DNA of 64,000 bases from Onchocerca volvulus (taxonomy: Eukaryota > Nematoda > Chromadorea > Rhabditida > Onchocercidae): assembly GCA_000499405.2 (NCBI GenBank), contig HG738139.1, positions 15,155,723-15,219,722 on the forward strand, given 5' to 3'. Position numbers and translations under genes: made by a program. Below, piece after piece: positions 45,808 to 58,291 of the stretch (the first letter of the stretch is position 1; every line of letters begins with the position of its first letter). The notes beneath the pieces were generated by a model, which saw only the letters and a list, made by a program, of their open reading frames with translations, was not told the DNA's origin and ran no database searches.

Positions 45808-48800
45808 TTACTGAAGACCTGTATTTGTAGCATTTTCTTCGATTCCACCATTACTGGGAATATTCTCAAGTAACGTAACGCGCCAACGTTTTGGAATCAA
45901 TTTTTTGACGTGTAATACGTGAAGATACCATCTTGTTACGTTGTCTTCTCTTTTCAACAAATACCGTAACCATAGATGTAAAAATATTGCCATCATAGTT
46001 AGTACCAAATTAATTCCAATAAACCAAACTGTTAAAAAAACGAAAAAAATAAAAAGTAAAAATAAAGTATCGATCTAAGATTATAATTTCAAATTTCATT
46101 ACAATCATTAATTTGTTATTTTTAAATTATTCAAATCTGTTTTATCAATAAAATATGAAAAAATTCTCGGTGATTTGCAAAAATAAATCTTCAAACTTGT
46201 TAAAACAAGAAAAAAAAAAAGTGATGAAGTATATATTGATGAACAAAAACTAAAATTAAACTAAATTCATTTTCTAAACAATTAATAATAATTGAGCATT
46301 CTATCATATCACTTAATTTAAGTATTCGTTAATTTTTGATATTTTAATATTTTTTATTTGTTGTTTTCTTGTTGGATTACTTTTGTTTAACAATTTGTTA
46401 TAATTTTTATTATTTAAACTTTTATAATTTTTTATTGATTTTTGTCATCTTCTTATTTTCTTACTTGTTATTTATTTCTTTTGTTTTTTCAATTCAATCA
46501 TTTACTCTTTCTAATCCATTCTTTCGATTTATCATTCTCATATTTTCTTAATTATTTTTTCTTAATTCATTGTATTGGTCTTTTTTTTTCAATTTAATCA
46601 TTTACTTTTTCTAATCCATTCTTTTCGACGTGTATAAATTGAAAAAAAAAAAAAAAACGAGAAAAAAAGTAATACCAATTTTTGGTAAATGTCCGATAGC
46701 TGGTGGAATCATTATTGTGAGATCTTCCAAAAAAATACCAATGAAGAATAAATTAGCAAGTAAAATATAAATAGCAGAATCGGGCGATGGAAGAAAAAAT
46801 GGAAAAATGATAAACATATATGAAATTAATGCTGGTAATAGTAATGTTAATGTGAAGGAAGATGCATTTCGATGTAAAGTTAACCATGTATATAGAATAG
46901 ACCTGAAATTTTTTTTTTTTTTTTGCATAATAAATATTTGAAATTATTTGATTAGAAATTTTGGAATTTGAATTTCGCAATTTGTTTTTTTTTTTTTTTT
47001 TTAAATAAATTCGAACTTAAATAAATCAACGTTTTGATTAACAGATAGATTAACAATTAAATAGATTAACAATAAAGGTTGAGGGACAATAAAATTTTCA
47101 GGCATAAGAAGAATTGATTTAAAATTTTTTAATTCAAGAATATCAGCTATTAGTCTAAAGGTTTCAAAATATTAAACGGATTAAATGATATAGAAATAAA
47201 TATTTGATATTAGAGATTTTAAATTTAATATTGGAAAATAGAAATTTAAGATTTCAAGGATTTATGCAAAGAGTACAATGATGAATGTTCATGAAATCAA
47301 TTAATGCGAAATAATCATGCAAGACTTATTTTAAGATCAAAAGATCAAAATAAAAAAAATAGTAATAATTAAATATTTTCTAGTAAAGCTAAACAAATTC
47401 TGTTAAATTAAATTCTAATTCCATTAATATTTACCAACAGTATTATAGTTTTTCTAGTACCATTAATTTAGATATATTAATTTAGTTCAAGTATGCAATA
47501 ATGAATAATTTTTTGATGTAAATAATTTAGAATTATTATTTTGAATCAATTGATATTCTTTTTATCAGCTTGATTCACATTGCTAACAATCCAAAAAAAG
47601 TTCTCAAATTCAATCTAGAAATTAAAAATTAGTAGTTACATCAATAAGTTGATATTTTGGTGATTTAAATTTTATTTGATATTTTGTATTTTGTTAATTA
47701 AATTCTGTACTTATTTACAATCCTTCTTTTCTTATTGTAATTTCAAAATTTTAGAATAATTTTTTTTTCGAAATTTTTTCCTTTTAAAATTTCCGAATTT
47801 AAAGGATAATTAAAGTACAAACTAACCAGGTAACATCCAATTCTTCAACATCAGTTGGCTTTTCAGCTTTATAAATACCACCATTAAAATAACTGATATT
47901 CATAGTTACCGAATCAATCAACCAATCACTGATATGCTTTTTATTTGATTGATTACCCCAACCTGAATGTAAGAAATTAAAAAGTTCAAAGTTCATTTCA
48001 CATTTTTAAAATATTTAAAAACGAAGAAAAAATACTGGAAAAAATTTTAAATGAAAAGAGTAAAATAAAGATTAGATTAAAATGAAAAATAAAAAAATGA
48101 TTTGTATTTTTTTTTTATGCTTTTTGCAAAATTTTGATAGATAAAGTTAAAATTTCGGTAAATTTTAAAATTTATTCATTTATATTTAATTAAATTAATT
48201 AAAACAAACCAAGTAATACGGTAGGTTGCATATTGTAATAAACAGATAATTGAACTTGACTCATCCGATCTGTTGTATAAATTCCAAGGGCGCATATTTG
48301 GGTATCGATCGGATATGCGGAATAATCAAATTTACAGCCAATTTTTATGGAAAATGTTGGATAAATTTCAATTCGACTCCACTAAAATTTCACTTTTTCT
48401 CTTTTTTTTCATCAAATTTTGCATATTTGTAGTATTTTAAAATATTTTAAAAAGAAATCATAGAATGTTGATAAAATTATTCATTTTTATTATGCTGCTA
48501 TTAAAAAGTTTTAAAAAGTAAAAAAGATTTATAATTATTTCTATTTGATATCAAATACTGAAATTTTTGCATAAATTAAATTTAAATAACGCACGATATT
48601 TGTTAATTTTGACTAATCAATAAAGGCATGAAATATCGAAAAATGCATAATTTAAAAGATGGAATAGAAGTATAAATTTTTAATAGGAAATTAATAATAA
48701 TTTTTTGATTACCCTAAAAAGGTGTAAAATTGAAACATTTCAATTATTTGAAAGAATTAAAAAAATTTCGGTAAAATTCAAAAGTTTCTTTAATTCATCT

Positions 48801-50546
48801 TTATGGAATACATGTCATATGAGATATCATTTCATTAAAAAATAATGAAATCAATTTTAAAATTTAATTTAAAATTTGAAAATACTTACAGCTTTTCCAT
48901 TAGAATGTATGATAACGTGAGATCGTTTTGAAATTTCAAAAAATTGTCCTATACCAGATACACTAAATGAACAAATTATTTTTGTAGAATAAAATCTAAA
49001 ATTATCTCATTTTTTTTGTAATTTTTTAAATAACTTTCTAAACATTCAAATATTTTGTTCAAATTTTATTTCAAATTTAAAAAATTAAAAATTTCTAAAA
49101 TTACTTAGAAATTTGATGTTCATTTATTTATCAGTTTCATCCTTAAATGATAATTTGAATTCCTAAATTGATAACTAAATTTCTGGATGATAATTAAACC
49201 TCTGACCTATTTGTAATTCGCAATTCCGGCGTCCAAATTTCCCATTGTTTGAGCATAGTTATTCGTACACCATTATGTTCACTTGGCTCCCAAACAGCAT
49301 ATTCATCTTTCCATGTCTATAATTTGATTAAAATTTTTTTTTCGGATAATAAAAAAAATTACGTGAAATAGTCAAATTTTATACTTAATGTTAAAGTATA
49401 GCAATATTGATTGGTCGATTTTTTCAATCAAAGAAAAACAAACACTTTGAGTCAATAGTTTATGCCACAAACCATGTAAATATGTCCATTAAGTGTTATT
49501 GTTTGTTCCATTTGATCAACGGATATATGCATAATGTAAACGTGAACGGCCACGTCTAATGGTTCTGATATATTCAGGACAGGACGTACACGTCTGTTGT
49601 ATTTACTTAATATAGTACGTTGTAATTCGTTTTGCTCCTCAACGTACGTCCGATTAGCTATTTCTAAAATAATTAATTATCAAATTTAATGAACTTTTCC
49701 TCAATGATATCAAATATCAGATATTGCAAAATAAACACTTTATATTTTTCTCTAATAATTTTGCCATCCTCAATATAAAGTATTAAAAGAAATTAGTCTG
49801 TTAATTTGTGAAAGTTGTTAAAAAAAATTATCCAAAATGCTTAAGTTTTGAAATGATTACGAATTATTTGTGAAATTTCAAGAAAAATTTTCTATTTTTC
49901 AATTTTTAATTGTTCAGTTGTTTAATTTGAAATTTAAACTTCCGAGCTTTGATTCAGATTTTTAAAATTGTTAGTTGCCTTGCAATAAAAACTTGAAATT
50001 TTCAATTTTCAATTATTTATTATCTACATTTTATTATAAAAAATCTTAGAATGGTATTTTGGCAAAAGAATTTGATAATATTAGAAATAATTTTTTAAAA
50101 AATTAGAAATAATTCCACTATAAACTTTTTTTAGAATTTTTGAAAAACGCTAACATTTATTAATTATAAAAAGTTTCAGTAATGAATAGATGAATAGATA
50201 GAACGGAAACAATATCATAAATTTTAAAATTAAAATTATGAATTTCAAAATTGTCATAAATTTTAACTTTTAAAATATCTAACGTATATATTTCAATAAT
50301 TTCATATATCAGTCGTATAATCGTTGATTTCATATATCAATCGTATAATCGCTGATATAGAATGATCGGATAAATAAAAGAATGATAATAACGAATAATT
50401 CAGTAAAAAAATTTCCGAGAATGAAAAGAATGAAAAAATTAAATGAAAAATAACATACCTTGAGCATTTTCCTCTTCTAATTCTTGGGTGGTAAGTTGTG
50501 AGCAAATAAACGGTATAAATACAACTGATAAGATATATTTAATCAT
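45808..50546 (-). CDS. Divergent Cys-loop ligand-gated ion channel subunit
   Basis: Plasma-membrane neurotransmitter-receptor-like subunit. Predicted exons in transcript order: 50546-50459, 49663-49473, 49316-49207, 48962-48890, 48381-48210, 47962-47827, 46902-46676, 46028-45808; 1218 nt, closing exactly at 405 aa. Features: signal peptide MIKYILSVVFIPFICS; ligand-binding domain with TWKDEYAVWEP (loop A side), the canonical Cys-loop C170-C184 with 13 residues between (KFDYSAYPIDTQI), and LGWGNQ. There is no vicinal Cys pair, so it is not alpha-type. M1 is about 272-294, M2 299-323 and M3 332-354. M2 (ILLANLFFIGIFLEDL) lacks the usual polar T/S rings and the glutamate at its cytoplasmic end and has E316-D317 near the outer end. 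After M3 only about 50 hydrophilic residues follow (YLLKREDNVTRWYLHV...), with no M4. It may belong with nematode-specific orphan LGC/CUP-4-like channels; ligand unknown. Confidence 0.9.
46487..46628. repeat. Direct repeat of about 40 bp in a channel-gene intron
   Basis: ttcaattcaatcatttactc plus tttctaatccattctttcg near 46487 recurs near 46588 as ttcaatttaatcatttactt plus tttctaatccattcttttcg, about 101 bp apart, in the intron 46029-46675. Confidence 0.75.
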
Positions 50547-52438
50547 TTGGAACAAAGTGAATGCAATTTCTTATCATTCAGAGGAAAGGAAATAAATTTA
50601 ATGAAAAATAAAACGAACAAAACTTTCGTTTTATAACTATTTTTGACAAAATACTGTATCGTACCGTATGAATAATTCAAATGATATGAAATGTTTTGTA
50701 TTGTATTTGGAATAGCACAAAATAGTTTATAAATTCAAAAAGTGATGAAATGGCATGAATAGAGGAGGAAATTGGGAATAAAGCTGGAATGGTTTTCATT
50801 TCCAATATCGATATTTTAATTCGAAGGAAAAATTTATTGGTAATTTGATACGATCAAAATGACGTTAGCGATCAGATATACGAATGAAAAGTTTGGATGA
50901 AAAAGAAAGAAAGATTACTTTTGTGAAATAAACAAAACTATAATATATATGATTACATGAAATATTCCAAACATTTATTAGAAATCAATCATTTTTCTTT
51001 TTTTTCTTTTTTTTTTTTTTTTTTTTATTACTATAATATTTCAAATTGATAATTTAAAAAAAAAAGTGGAAAAAAATTTTTCGACTTAAATTTAAACGAT
51101 TTGAATAAATTTTAAATGAACTGTAACTTTTCAAAATATATTGGTGCGATATTTATAAATTTGTTTTTTTTTTTTCGGCAGTAATAAAATATGCATAGAA
51201 AAGGATCGCATTTAAATTATTTGATGCTAAAAATTAGCTTTTTTTCATATCTTTTTTCTCTAATATTAGTTGATAAAGTAGTTTTTTTTCCCGCCAATCA
51301 CTATGATAAACTAAGTGATATAAAATGATCATCAGATGTGATAAAATAAATGATCTCATCAGCTGCTGTTATCACCACTGATTTATATTACAATTATCGA
51401 ATTAAGAAATGATTTTTTTGTTACTAAGTAAAAATAGAAAGGCGAACATTTCAAAATAATAAATTTTTTTTTCTGAAATTATTAATTAACTTACAAGGAT
51501 TTTATTTATCGAATTTAATCATTCTTTCAACTTTCTTCAAATCAAAACAAAAAATTCATCAAAAAATTCATCAAAAAATTAAAATCAAGCAAATTTTGTT
51601 TCCTCGATAAATTTTTGTGGAGTTAAATGAAGATTATCATCAATGATTACTTTCAACTGATCATCATCACCAAGTTTTTCGAAACTTTCGTCTCCATTGC
51701 AAAGTTTATATTGCTAAAGCAACTTATTGCTAAAGCCAACTAAATAAAATTTTCGCCGTTTTTTCATAATCTATTTCGAACTCAAAAAAAATGAAATCAC
51801 ACGATTTTCTCATTTTTGTGTTTTTCTTTTTTTTTTTTGCTTAAAACGAAGACAATACAGTTTATTATTTTTTTTATTAATAAAAAAGTAAAAAAGCAAA
51901 AAAAAAGGGTGGACATTGCAGTAATTATACCTATATAATACGAGTATTTTAATTCAAAATTGATCATAATATGAAACAAAAAATTGCAAATTGCAAATTT
52001 CAGAAAAGCTATTATTTTTACTCTATCAATTCAATTAATACTGGAAATAATAGAAATTTAATTTAATTTTGACTAATCAATTAATTGGCAATATTGTTAA
52101 TTTGGAAAAAAATTATATAAATTGGTAATGGTAATTTCATTAAATGTTTCAACAACAATAGAATAAAAAACGAATAAATATCGATAATAAATGGTCGACT
52201 TGAATTTGGAACAATATTCCAAAAAAAAAAAAAAAAAAAAAGAGTGAGAAATCTGGTCCGTAAAAAAGTTTCAAGAAGCATTTGCGCATTTTTTGCGAAA
52301 ACGCTTTTCAAGGAGGTAATTCTTGCGAAGCATTTTCGAACATTTTGCAGCATTTTCAAGAGGATGCTCATGTCATCCTTTATATGATATTATTTACAAT
52401 TGTATAGGGATGTTTAAAGATTCCAAACTTTCTTGTAC

Positions 52439-52514
52439 AACACATCATATGCATTATTTGCTTGTATTTTGCATGTCAACACATCATATGCATTATTTGC
52501 TTGTATTTTGCATG
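52439..52514. repeat. Tandem duplication, period 39 bp
   Basis: aacacatcatatgcattatt then tgcttgtattttgcatg is present twice with no mismatches between the shared bases, so the duplication is recent. Confidence 0.95.
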
Positions 52515-55500
52515 GTTAGTTTTAGACGCACGTAACTTAATAAGCTGCAAAGCCATAAATTCGCTAAATTTCAAACTCATATAAATTGCGAAATTGAAGT
52601 TTCTACAGTTTTCTTTAAACCGTTTTTATTGAAATATTGAGAGTGTAAATGATAAACGGATTGATAACCGGAAAATATATTAAAAAATGCAAATGAAACA
52701 TTATGCAGTTAGCATATTGAAATTGCATATTCATAATATAGATTTTCTTTGTCTTTCTAATCATCACTGATTAGTAATCTGTCTAGTGTTGGCATCATCG
52801 CTGATATACTAAATTGGAACGAGTGTTTGGGTGGACGAAATTGACTACTACCTACCTGGTTTGTTTGATCACTTTCATGAATGATTAATCCGGTTGCTCA
52901 GTCTGTATGATTGATTGTTTTTATTGGTAGAAGTCTGGGATTCATAAACGGGTGGTAATCACCGGCCCTGACATTTTTTGGCTAGTTGTTTGTTCAATCA
53001 ACGACAATGTACAGTGACAATGGTGAATCTGAATCTTAAGCAGACTTATTACATAAATTAATAAATTCTGATTTTCCATCACTTTGACGAATTTCTGATT
53101 AATTATTGCAGAATTCTTTTGAAAAACACCTCCTTTAAATAATTTTCTTTATCCAAAAAACATTTTTCATCTGTCATGGAAAAGGTTTTTGCTATTATAT
53201 TAATCGATTTTTCATCTTAATGTATGAGAAGAATTCATTGTTTAAAAAAAAAAAAAATATGGCGAAAAATTGTGACAGAAATACAAAACGATTTTTAAAG
53301 CATGATATGATGAGACATCATTAGTCAATTGAATTAAAATAAATATTGAGATATGAAAAATTGCTAGCAATCATATTTGATTTAAACAAATTTTCAAATA
53401 TTAAAAATCGCAGGCAAATTATGTTCGAATTAAAACAAATGTCAGGATTCAAAAGTCACGAAAAAAAAAATCATATTTGAATTAAAATAAATATTAAGGT
53501 ATTAAAAATTACAGGCAAATTATATTTGAATTTTGTAAAACAGATCAGAATAAATGCGAGAATAACAAAAATTGCAGACATATTTGTTATTAATATTTTT
53601 CCCGAATGATAAGCATTAAATTTTTATTTTGAAAAGTTTTTATCTAATATCCTAAGTATCGATCAGATGAATAAAAATAGAATTAAGTGATCGTTTAATT
53701 ATTACATTTCTCTCACTAATAATGTCATTTCTGGTCAAAAGTATCTTCTTATTGAGGATGTTTGAAACTTCTGATTGTAATCGCTTAATTTATTACATTT
53801 CTGTCTCTTTCTAGCCCAATTTTTGTCATTTGTTTGTTTAATTGCTTTGTCACACATCATTTTTTTAATGCATATTTATCATGCAAAAATTACTTTCCTT
53901 CTGATAATTTAAAATAAATCAGTTTAAATCAATCAATTCTTCATTAGTTACAAAGCCATGTCAAATAATTCTAACAATGAGGTATTAGCGAAATTACACG
54001 TCTCACGTCAAAATTATGTTGAATTTCAATGAAGATGGAATGGAAAAGCAAAATCGATTTTGAGTATTAACAAGTCTAAGATTACTTGGACCGAAAATCT
54101 ACGACTAAACTATGAAATACGAATAAAAGTTAAAATTGAAATTTATTTTAGAAATTATGAATTATTGCTTGCAAACAGATAAGCATTTATGAAATATAGT
54201 TCTAAGTGATTGGCAGTTCATTTAAATTTTTTCGAATTTTTCACAGTACTGAAATTTCATGTGCACCAGACAATTGAATAATTTAAAAAAAAAAAAAAAA
54301 AAATTACTCAAACAATCATATCGAAATATTAGAAAAAAGCAACATATATTTGACGAAATTTATAATTCTTTTCAAGCGATGGATGAATTATTGAAGAGGA
54401 AAATCTTTTCTTTCTTTTAAAATTAAGGTAAAAAAAAAAAATTTGTAATTGAAATAAGGAATTGCATTTTTTTTTCAATTCTTATGAACAAGGTAAAATA
54501 ACAATTTTTATTGCCATATATCAGGTTGCTCGTGCTATTACCATTCAAATTTTTCTATAAAACTGATTTATTTGTCTTTATGTTAATATTCAAATTGAGC
54601 TCAAAACTTAATCATAAAACCGAAAAATTGGACTAGTTTTGAATATTTAATAACGGAAAAAAAGTTAAATTTTTTGGCAAAACAGTGAAAATCATTTGGT
54701 CGTTTCATAATTTTGTCGAAAAATATGCAAATTTTGTTGAAAGCCATCAAAAATCATAGAGAACGATGATCAAAACAGTTTTTTTTTTTTTTTTGGAAAA
54801 AAATATTTGTCAAAAGATATGTTGAAGGTGAAAAATAATTTAATTCTAAATTAAATCATTTTTTTTTTTTTTTTTTGGTCACATTTTTTCCTATAAAAAA
54901 TATTATTCTGAAAACAAATTTATTCATTTCCAAGAACGTTACGAAGCGAAAAAAATAAGAACAACATTGATTTGTTTTCAATTTTTATTAAATTTCTCAT
55001 TACAGTATAGAAATTGCCATTTCTAATTAGAGTTCGAAGCATTTTCAGATCCACTCGATTTTTTGTTGAAAATCGTATTTAATATGTATAAATATCATTT
55101 AAGATAACTATAAATCATCAAATTAAAACATATATCTGTCATATTTTTAATAATATTTATGCATCAATAAAAAGAAAACCAATCACTGAATTACTAAATA
55201 TCGAATTACTTAATATCGAACTGATAATCCTAGAGATCGCAAATGAAATAAACAATTTAAAATAGCATAAAATTAAGTTACTGGATTTTCGTGTCTTTAA
55301 AAATCGAATGCTTTTACTTAATTATTTCATCTTAATTATATATATTACCTAATAAATGAAGTTAATATTTAAAATTGTATTTTGTTTTCAATATTTGTGA
55401 TTAATTAAAAAATAAATTATTCCTATCGTTTATTAGAATTATTTTAAGGAATTTTAATGCTCTTCCATCAAATGATTTGATTAATCTTCCAACTTCCAAC

Positions 55501-57469
55501 GACCACTGATTAATTCTAATCAATACTCGCCAGTGAAATCAATTTAAAGTTTGCTAATTTTGTAAAGAAGAAACAAAATAATGAAATCATCGGATATTTC
55601 TGTTGTTTAGCCTATAAAATCATAGCATTTACTGATAAATTCTTCCGAAATATTAAATTGCGTGCAGTTTAATCTTCATATAACATTAAAAAATATTTAA
55701 ATAATAAAAACTTCTTTCTCCCCATACAAAATTTTATGTTAATTTTGGAAAATTTATTGGAAATTTATTATTTCAAAAAATGAAATTAGGGATAAACAGT
55801 AGAAATAATTCTTAAATCTAAGAGGATATTTCGATAAATTATGTCTGCTATTTTAAGAATTGAATTTGGATTTTATAATTTAATTAGTATGATTTTTTTC
55901 AAAAAAAAAAAAAAAGAAAAGAAAAAGAAGAAAAAAGAAAAAAAAATAAATCCTTATTAAAATTCAGAACTTCTTCGTACCGTTGCTTGAGTATAGAACT
56001 GCATATTACGAGGACAGTATTATTAGCAACAATATTATTTTGCTTTCATTTAGCAATTTGAAATTTTAAACTTTCTGAAATTTAAATTCAAAAATTGCAC
56101 CTTCCATTGAATGTTTGAAATTTTGATTTTCATAATTTTCTAGCATAATGATTTATATTTCCTACCGATATTATTTCATTTCATCTTATCATATTATTAT
56201 AATATTTATTTTTACGATTCTTCTTTTCGTGCAGTTTGAATAAAAGAATTAAAACAAAATGCAGAGATGGAAAAAAAACCATGAAAAAACGGAAAATAAA
56301 CATACAAAAAAAAAAAAAAGCAAACGCAACCAAAAATTTTCACAGTGAAAATGAGAAGAACAAACACAATGACTGGATTAAATAAATTCGAGAATATTAA
56401 AACAAAATAAAAAATATAAAAATGAAGTAAGTTATCAGAAGAAACAAAATCTTTTTTAAAAAAAAAAACAAATAATATAAGAAAACAAAAAAGAAAAGTA
56501 TGATTGGAAGTAAAAGATATACAACTAGCAATAAATGTTGTTTTTATCTTTTTCACTTTTTAAATATTTGTGTTATTTTTGCAACTGACTAAAATATTAA
56601 CAATCTGGAATGCTTCAATAATATGAATATGAAAATAGACCAGTTATTATGGATTACTATTTATATTACTCATTTACATAAAAATTTTAAAACATCCCGA
56701 CATCATCAAAAATATGTCATGGATTACTTAAATTCAGAATAAAACATAAGCAAATCCATATTTCGCCATTAAAAAAAAAGCTCTTAGATCTTTGCTTATC
56801 GTACGGCCTGTCAGAAACAATATTAAAAAGTTATATCTCAAATTAAATTTACTAGGATAAACATAGAATAAACATCATATTTTAAATAGCATATTAAGCT
56901 CATCCAGTGGATAGTATGTTACAATATTACAAATTGCTTCATTAGTAAAATTCTCGTAAACAAATAATATGTATTCAATATGAATTTAATTGTATTTATT
57001 TCTATTACTTGCGAATGCTTGCATTTGAAAAAAGAAAAAGAAAATTCCGATCATCTCTCATTTTTTATTTTTTTATTTTTTAGCGAATTAAGTAAATGAA
57101 ATTGATATTAAGTATACCATTTTTTCTTCAGCAATGTAAATCCGATGTTCTAATATTACAATCAATCATTTCGCTGCAATTTGTTCATAACCGCATCATG
57201 ATGATGATGTCGACTCGAATAAAACTCTCGAATTCTATTTTTTTTTTTTTAATTTCCAATAAAACATTCATATGTTACAAATATTCAAATTAAGAAAACG
57301 TACAAAGTGATATGTGTCTTCCGCTTCTGTCGCATTCGATATTTCCTTAAAAAAATTATCGTTTCTGAATCACATCTTTCTCTTCAGGTCTTCAGGACTC
57401 ATCCAACGAAACACTATGTGCACTACTTCTCAACCTATTATGCTAACATTAACAGAAACTCAAAAATAA

Positions 57470-57470
<1 letters not shown>

Positions 57471-57522
<52 letters not shown>
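57471..57522. repeat. Poly(A) run of 52 bases
   Basis: Uninterrupted A52. It could be a retroposed poly(A) tail, but no gene-like sequence precedes it; length may also be affected by assembly error. Confidence 0.8.
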
Positions 57523-57524
<2 letters not shown>

Positions 57525-58291
57525 AAAAAGAAATGCATGCATATAAAACAACAATAAGTCTTCGTTTCGTTTAATTACACATTAAAAGATTTGATTTTTC
57601 ATAAATGATCAAGCGACAAAATAATGGTCCTAATTCTATGATTTCGCTCCTATATCCAAATGAAAAGGTACTCATGTACAAGATCATATTATAATTAAAA
57701 TGCTGTCATATTATATCATACAATGAAGTATTACTCTCGAGTGTTTTTTTTTCCAGAATCTCAACTTCCTGTCTAGCATATTTTAAATCTAATCAGTAAA
57801 TATGAAATATTAAACAGTCATAAAACAGCTTCTGAATACATGATTTCCCTTAACTTTTTTGTACTTTTTCCATTCTTCATAATCCAAAAATTACTTTCTC
57901 AATATCACAATACTCATCACTCGATCATTATTTTTTCTTGCAGTCAAAAACAGATTACCGACAAAAATGAAGCAGAAGAAAACAGTGGGAATCAAAAACA
58001 AATGATTCATACAGTTTGTTACAACAGCAACAGCAATACGAACAAATTCAGTATTTAAGGCATATCAATAAAAGTATTACATTATATGGAGCATCAAGAT
58101 CTATAACCATATTTAAGTTTTGTTTTCTATGAATACATTCTTAAGCTAATTGTGATTAGAAAAGATGCTTAATTTTTAACCGGAAATTCAGGAAACAGGA
58201 AATAAAGTAAAAAAATATGCCTCAAACACAAATTCTAAAAATATATAAAGGCATTTAACCTAATACAGCTTGCATTGCCAATAATTGTTGT

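Larger units (their letters stand above)
50547..58291. other. AT-rich 7.7-kb intergenic region
   Basis: No exon of a known family was found on either strand. It contains a 39-bp tandem duplication (52439), a less AT-rich patch at 52740-53040 with a possible transposon end, many A/T homopolymers and a 52-base poly(A) run. A glutamine/asparagine-rich frame at about 57945-58058 (QKQITDKNEAEENSGNQ) follows a cttgcag but lacks support. Confidence 0.55.

Noticed and set aside
53001..53031. Peptide MYSDNGESES resembling a retroviral-type integrase SDNG motif
   Set aside because: Only about five residues match and nothing around them is integrase-like, so it is likely coincidence.
57945..58058. Gln/Asn-rich frame after cttgcag
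   Set aside because: Short, low-complexity, two frames compete and no partner exon was found.
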